Source: UBA1275 sp002323515 (lineage in GTDB: Bacteria; Bacteroidota; Rhodothermia; Balneolales; Balneolaceae). From it: a DNA stretch of 64,000 nt. The notes under the pieces are model-generated. The model saw nothing but the letters and a program-made list of their open reading frames with translations. It ran no database searches and was not told where the DNA came from. The translations under genes were made by a program, and so were the position numbers. Positions 62,602 to 64,000 of the stretch are shown here, piece by piece (position 1 is the stretch's first letter; the number at the start of each line of letters is the position of its first letter). The stretch is taken from the NCBI GenBank assembly GCA_964007875.1, contig CAXGAH010000012.1, positions 1-64,000 of the forward strand. Direction: 5' to 3'.

Positions 62602-63306
62602 TTAATCCGCAACCGAATTAATCGAATGTTCTATCAGTGCTTCTGAAATCTTGACAACTCTGCTACTGCGTACTAGTAAGGATTTAAGGCTCTTTTGAAC
62701 GAAGATCTGTAGGTCTTGCATATCTGTTGTTTTACTTAAATCGAACTGGAAATAAGAAATCAGTTGGATGTTTGATAAGTATTTCCCTTCGCTATCCCCC
62801 TCAATTTCTACATGCCAGCGTGTGACATTAGTTTGAGGGCCAAAATTAGCATGAATTCGTTTAGAAATTAAACCCATCCATTGACTTGCAAAGTCCGTTC
62901 TGGAATTGCCCTCTCTTTCCTTAAAGTTGGGTTGGCAGTTCTCGGGATTAAATACCCACATAAGTTCAACATCAATAGTTGGCTTAGTTTTGGCTTGTTT
63001 TAACTCATCAACATCTAGTAATGGATGGCTGGCAAGTCCATTTAACTGATTAGCGAGTATGAATTCACGATATTGGTCCCAATCAAAGTTTATAGATAGT
63101 TTTTTTAGATAGCAAGTATTTCTTTCCAGGTTAATGTTCAGTTCTAATCCAGTTGCAAATATTGTATTATCTTGCCATGTTGTAAAGCTTTCCGTTTGGA
63201 TATGTTTACTTTCTACATCCGATTGGATAGTGTTAACGATGGAAAGGAAGATAGGGTAGTTCATTCCGTTTGATTTTTGTTCCAATACCTTTGGTATTCT
63301 ATTCAT
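62602..63306 (-). CDS. Hypothetical protein, 234 residues
   Basis: I do not recognise this protein. It has no signal peptide or membrane helix and appears cytoplasmic. The middle (residues about 40-180) alternates strand-like segments (TIFATGLELNINL, TCYLKKLSINFDW, TIDVELMWVFNPE, RWHVEIEGDSEGKYLSNIQLIS read as separate pieces). The end is helical (LQIFVQKSLKSLLVRSSRV). It is divergent from the NFACT-like gene, with 72 bases between the starts. Codon use and base composition look like the neighbouring genes. The coding call rests on the long open frame and a good ATG start. Confidence 0.65.
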   Translation of the reverse strand: MNRIPKVLEQKSNGMNYPIFLSIVNTIQSDVESKHIQTESFTTWQDNTIFATGLELNINLERNTCYLKKLSINFDWDQYREFILANQLNGLASHPLLDVDELKQAKTKPTIDVELMWVFNPENCQPNFKEREGNSRTDFASQWMGLISKRIHANFGPQTNVTRWHVEIEGDSEGKYLSNIQLISYFQFDLSKTTDMQDLQIFVQKSLKSLLVRSSRVVKISEALIEHSINSVAD

Positions 63307-63378
63307 TTACTACTTGGATATTTCCATTGTTAAAATGGATATATCCTATTTATCAAAAAAAATACTGCAATTACTCCC

Positions 63379-64000
63379 GTGAATTATTACGAATTAATAT
63401 ATTTAAATAAAGAGCTGAACGTCAAATTAAGGTCAGAAACTTTACATCGTATAATTTCTCCACAAAAAAACATTGTTGAGCTTTACATAGGAGAGCACTG
63501 TGTTCGATTTCATGCAGTCCCACCAACTCCTTATGTATATGTACGCAGCTGGAATTCAGCTAAGAAAAAAAACGTAATTAACTTTTTTCCTGAATTATAT
63601 GGTCAAATAGTTGAAGAAATACTCTCTTTGACTCAAGAAAGGTATCTAGGTATACGTTTTTCAGGTGATGCAACCGTTTGGTTTGAAGTATTTGGATCAC
63701 GGGCAAATTTGTATTTGGAGGTAGAAGGTGAGCTGTATGATTCTTTCAAGACCTGCCATCCAAATTTGAAGAGTGCCGAAGAAAGATGGAAGCGGGCAAT
63801 GCAAGAAAATACATTGTCTAGCAGCGATACAGAGTTATTCAGTGCAGTTGCAGAGGCAATAAAAAAGTCCGCCGCAAATGATGCGCATATCAATGGTGAT
63901 GATACCGTAAAAATAGATTTAGATCCAAAAGACCTCAAGAAGAAGCTTTGTGCGCTGCATCCCAGTATAGAAAGAACTCATTTAGAATCACTTATCGACT
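63379..64000 (+). CDS. NFACT/RqcH-like protein, 5' part
   Basis: The frame runs from a GTG at 63379 to the window end without a stop, giving 207 residues of an incomplete gene. The N-terminus NYYELIYLNKELNVKLRSE and the beta-rich part (NIVELYIGEHCVRFHAVP, FPELYGQIVEEILSLTQER, IRFSGDATVWFEVFGSRANLYL, HPNLKSAEERWKRAM read as separate stretches) fit the NFACT-N domain of the Rqc2/RqcH/FbpA family, which tags stalled nascent chains on the large ribosomal subunit. No ATG is available near the start, and GTG gives the family-like beginning. The coiled coil and NFACT-R domain would lie beyond the window. Confidence 0.8.
   Translation, partial: MNYYELIYLNKELNVKLRSETLHRIISPQKNIVELYIGEHCVRFHAVPPTPYVYVRSWNSAKKKNVINFFPELYGQIVEEILSLTQERYLGIRFSGDATVWFEVFGSRANLYLEVEGELYDSFKTCHPNLKSAEERWKRAMQENTLSSSDTELFSAVAEAIKKSAANDAHINGDDTVKIDLDPKDLKKKLCALHPSIERTHLESLID

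Noticed and set aside
1..64000. Search for CRISPR arrays, tRNA/rRNA genes, riboswitches and mobile elements
   Set aside because: No regularly spaced repeats, cloverleaf-like sequences, conserved rRNA segments, transposases, integrases or recognisable riboswitch cores were seen by eye. A covariance-model search would be needed to exclude small RNAs.

Overview
The window looks like a chromosomal segment of a Gram-negative bacterium from the Balneolota/Rhodothermota-Bacteroidota area, with Balneola-like gene content my best guess. The reasons are a 2441-residue SprA-type type IX secretion (T9SS) translocon, a PorV-family protein, extracellular proteins ending in the YPNPFNP type of T9SS sorting domain, LptC/LptF/LptG lipopolysaccharide export genes, a 30-residue COX24-like basic protein typical of that group, frequent GTG/TTG starts and weak ribosome binding sites. 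The placement is inferred from gene content only. I see no rRNA, tRNA, CRISPR array, insertion sequence or phage gene. No gene-free stretch exceeds about 210 bases except 42117-42707, which holds a decayed amylase gene.

Layout. Positions 1-18956 are mostly housekeeping: the end of a cystathionine beta-synthase-like gene, a DUF3467 protein, lptG/lptF (minus strand), sprA, lnt and rsmI (minus, ATGA overlap), a VOC protein, an ATP-grasp ligase overlapping a carotenoid-type FAD oxidoreductase, two tandem rhomboid proteases and ispG. Positions 19100-42650 form a same-strand alpha-glucan (starch/maltodextrin) utilisation locus. In order it holds a LacI-type operator, a parvulin lipoprotein, a SusC-like TonB receptor, an unrecognised 1277-residue surface protein, a PorV-like barrel, a 1314-residue multi-module starch-binding-like protein with a T9SS signal, a LacI regulator, a T9SS-exported GH13 amylase, two GH13 lipoproteins, a sugar:cation symporter of the MalT/sucrose type and a GH13 pseudogene. 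No SusD homologue is visible.

Positions 42708-50208 carry a cysteine-less thioredoxin-like protein, folate genes (pabC-like, folC), rho, a PYROXD2-like oxidoreductase and alanine racemase. Positions 50205-53402 (minus) carry an FKBP-like lipoprotein, tatC, glyA and rpiB. Positions 53590-56497 (plus) carry an inositol monophosphatase and the agmatine-to-putrescine pair aguB/aguA. Positions 56564-61755 (minus) form a tight cluster of a sodium:alanine symporter with an inserted domain, upp, lptC, an OstA/LptA-like gene and a DUF1080 lipoprotein. The window ends with HU, the 30-residue basic protein with a clear terminator, an unknown protein and the start of an NFACT/RqcH-like gene.

How the genes fit together (inference): the glucan locus appears to replace the classical SusCDEF machinery with T9SS-exported, multi-module binding proteins and amylase. 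A TonB receptor would then import the products, lipoprotein amylases would trim them in the periplasm or on the outer membrane, and a MalT-like symporter would take up the small maltodextrins. One LacI-family operator sits at the head of the locus and the probable cognate regulator is encoded inside it. SprA, elsewhere in the window, would supply the export channel for the T9SS cargo.
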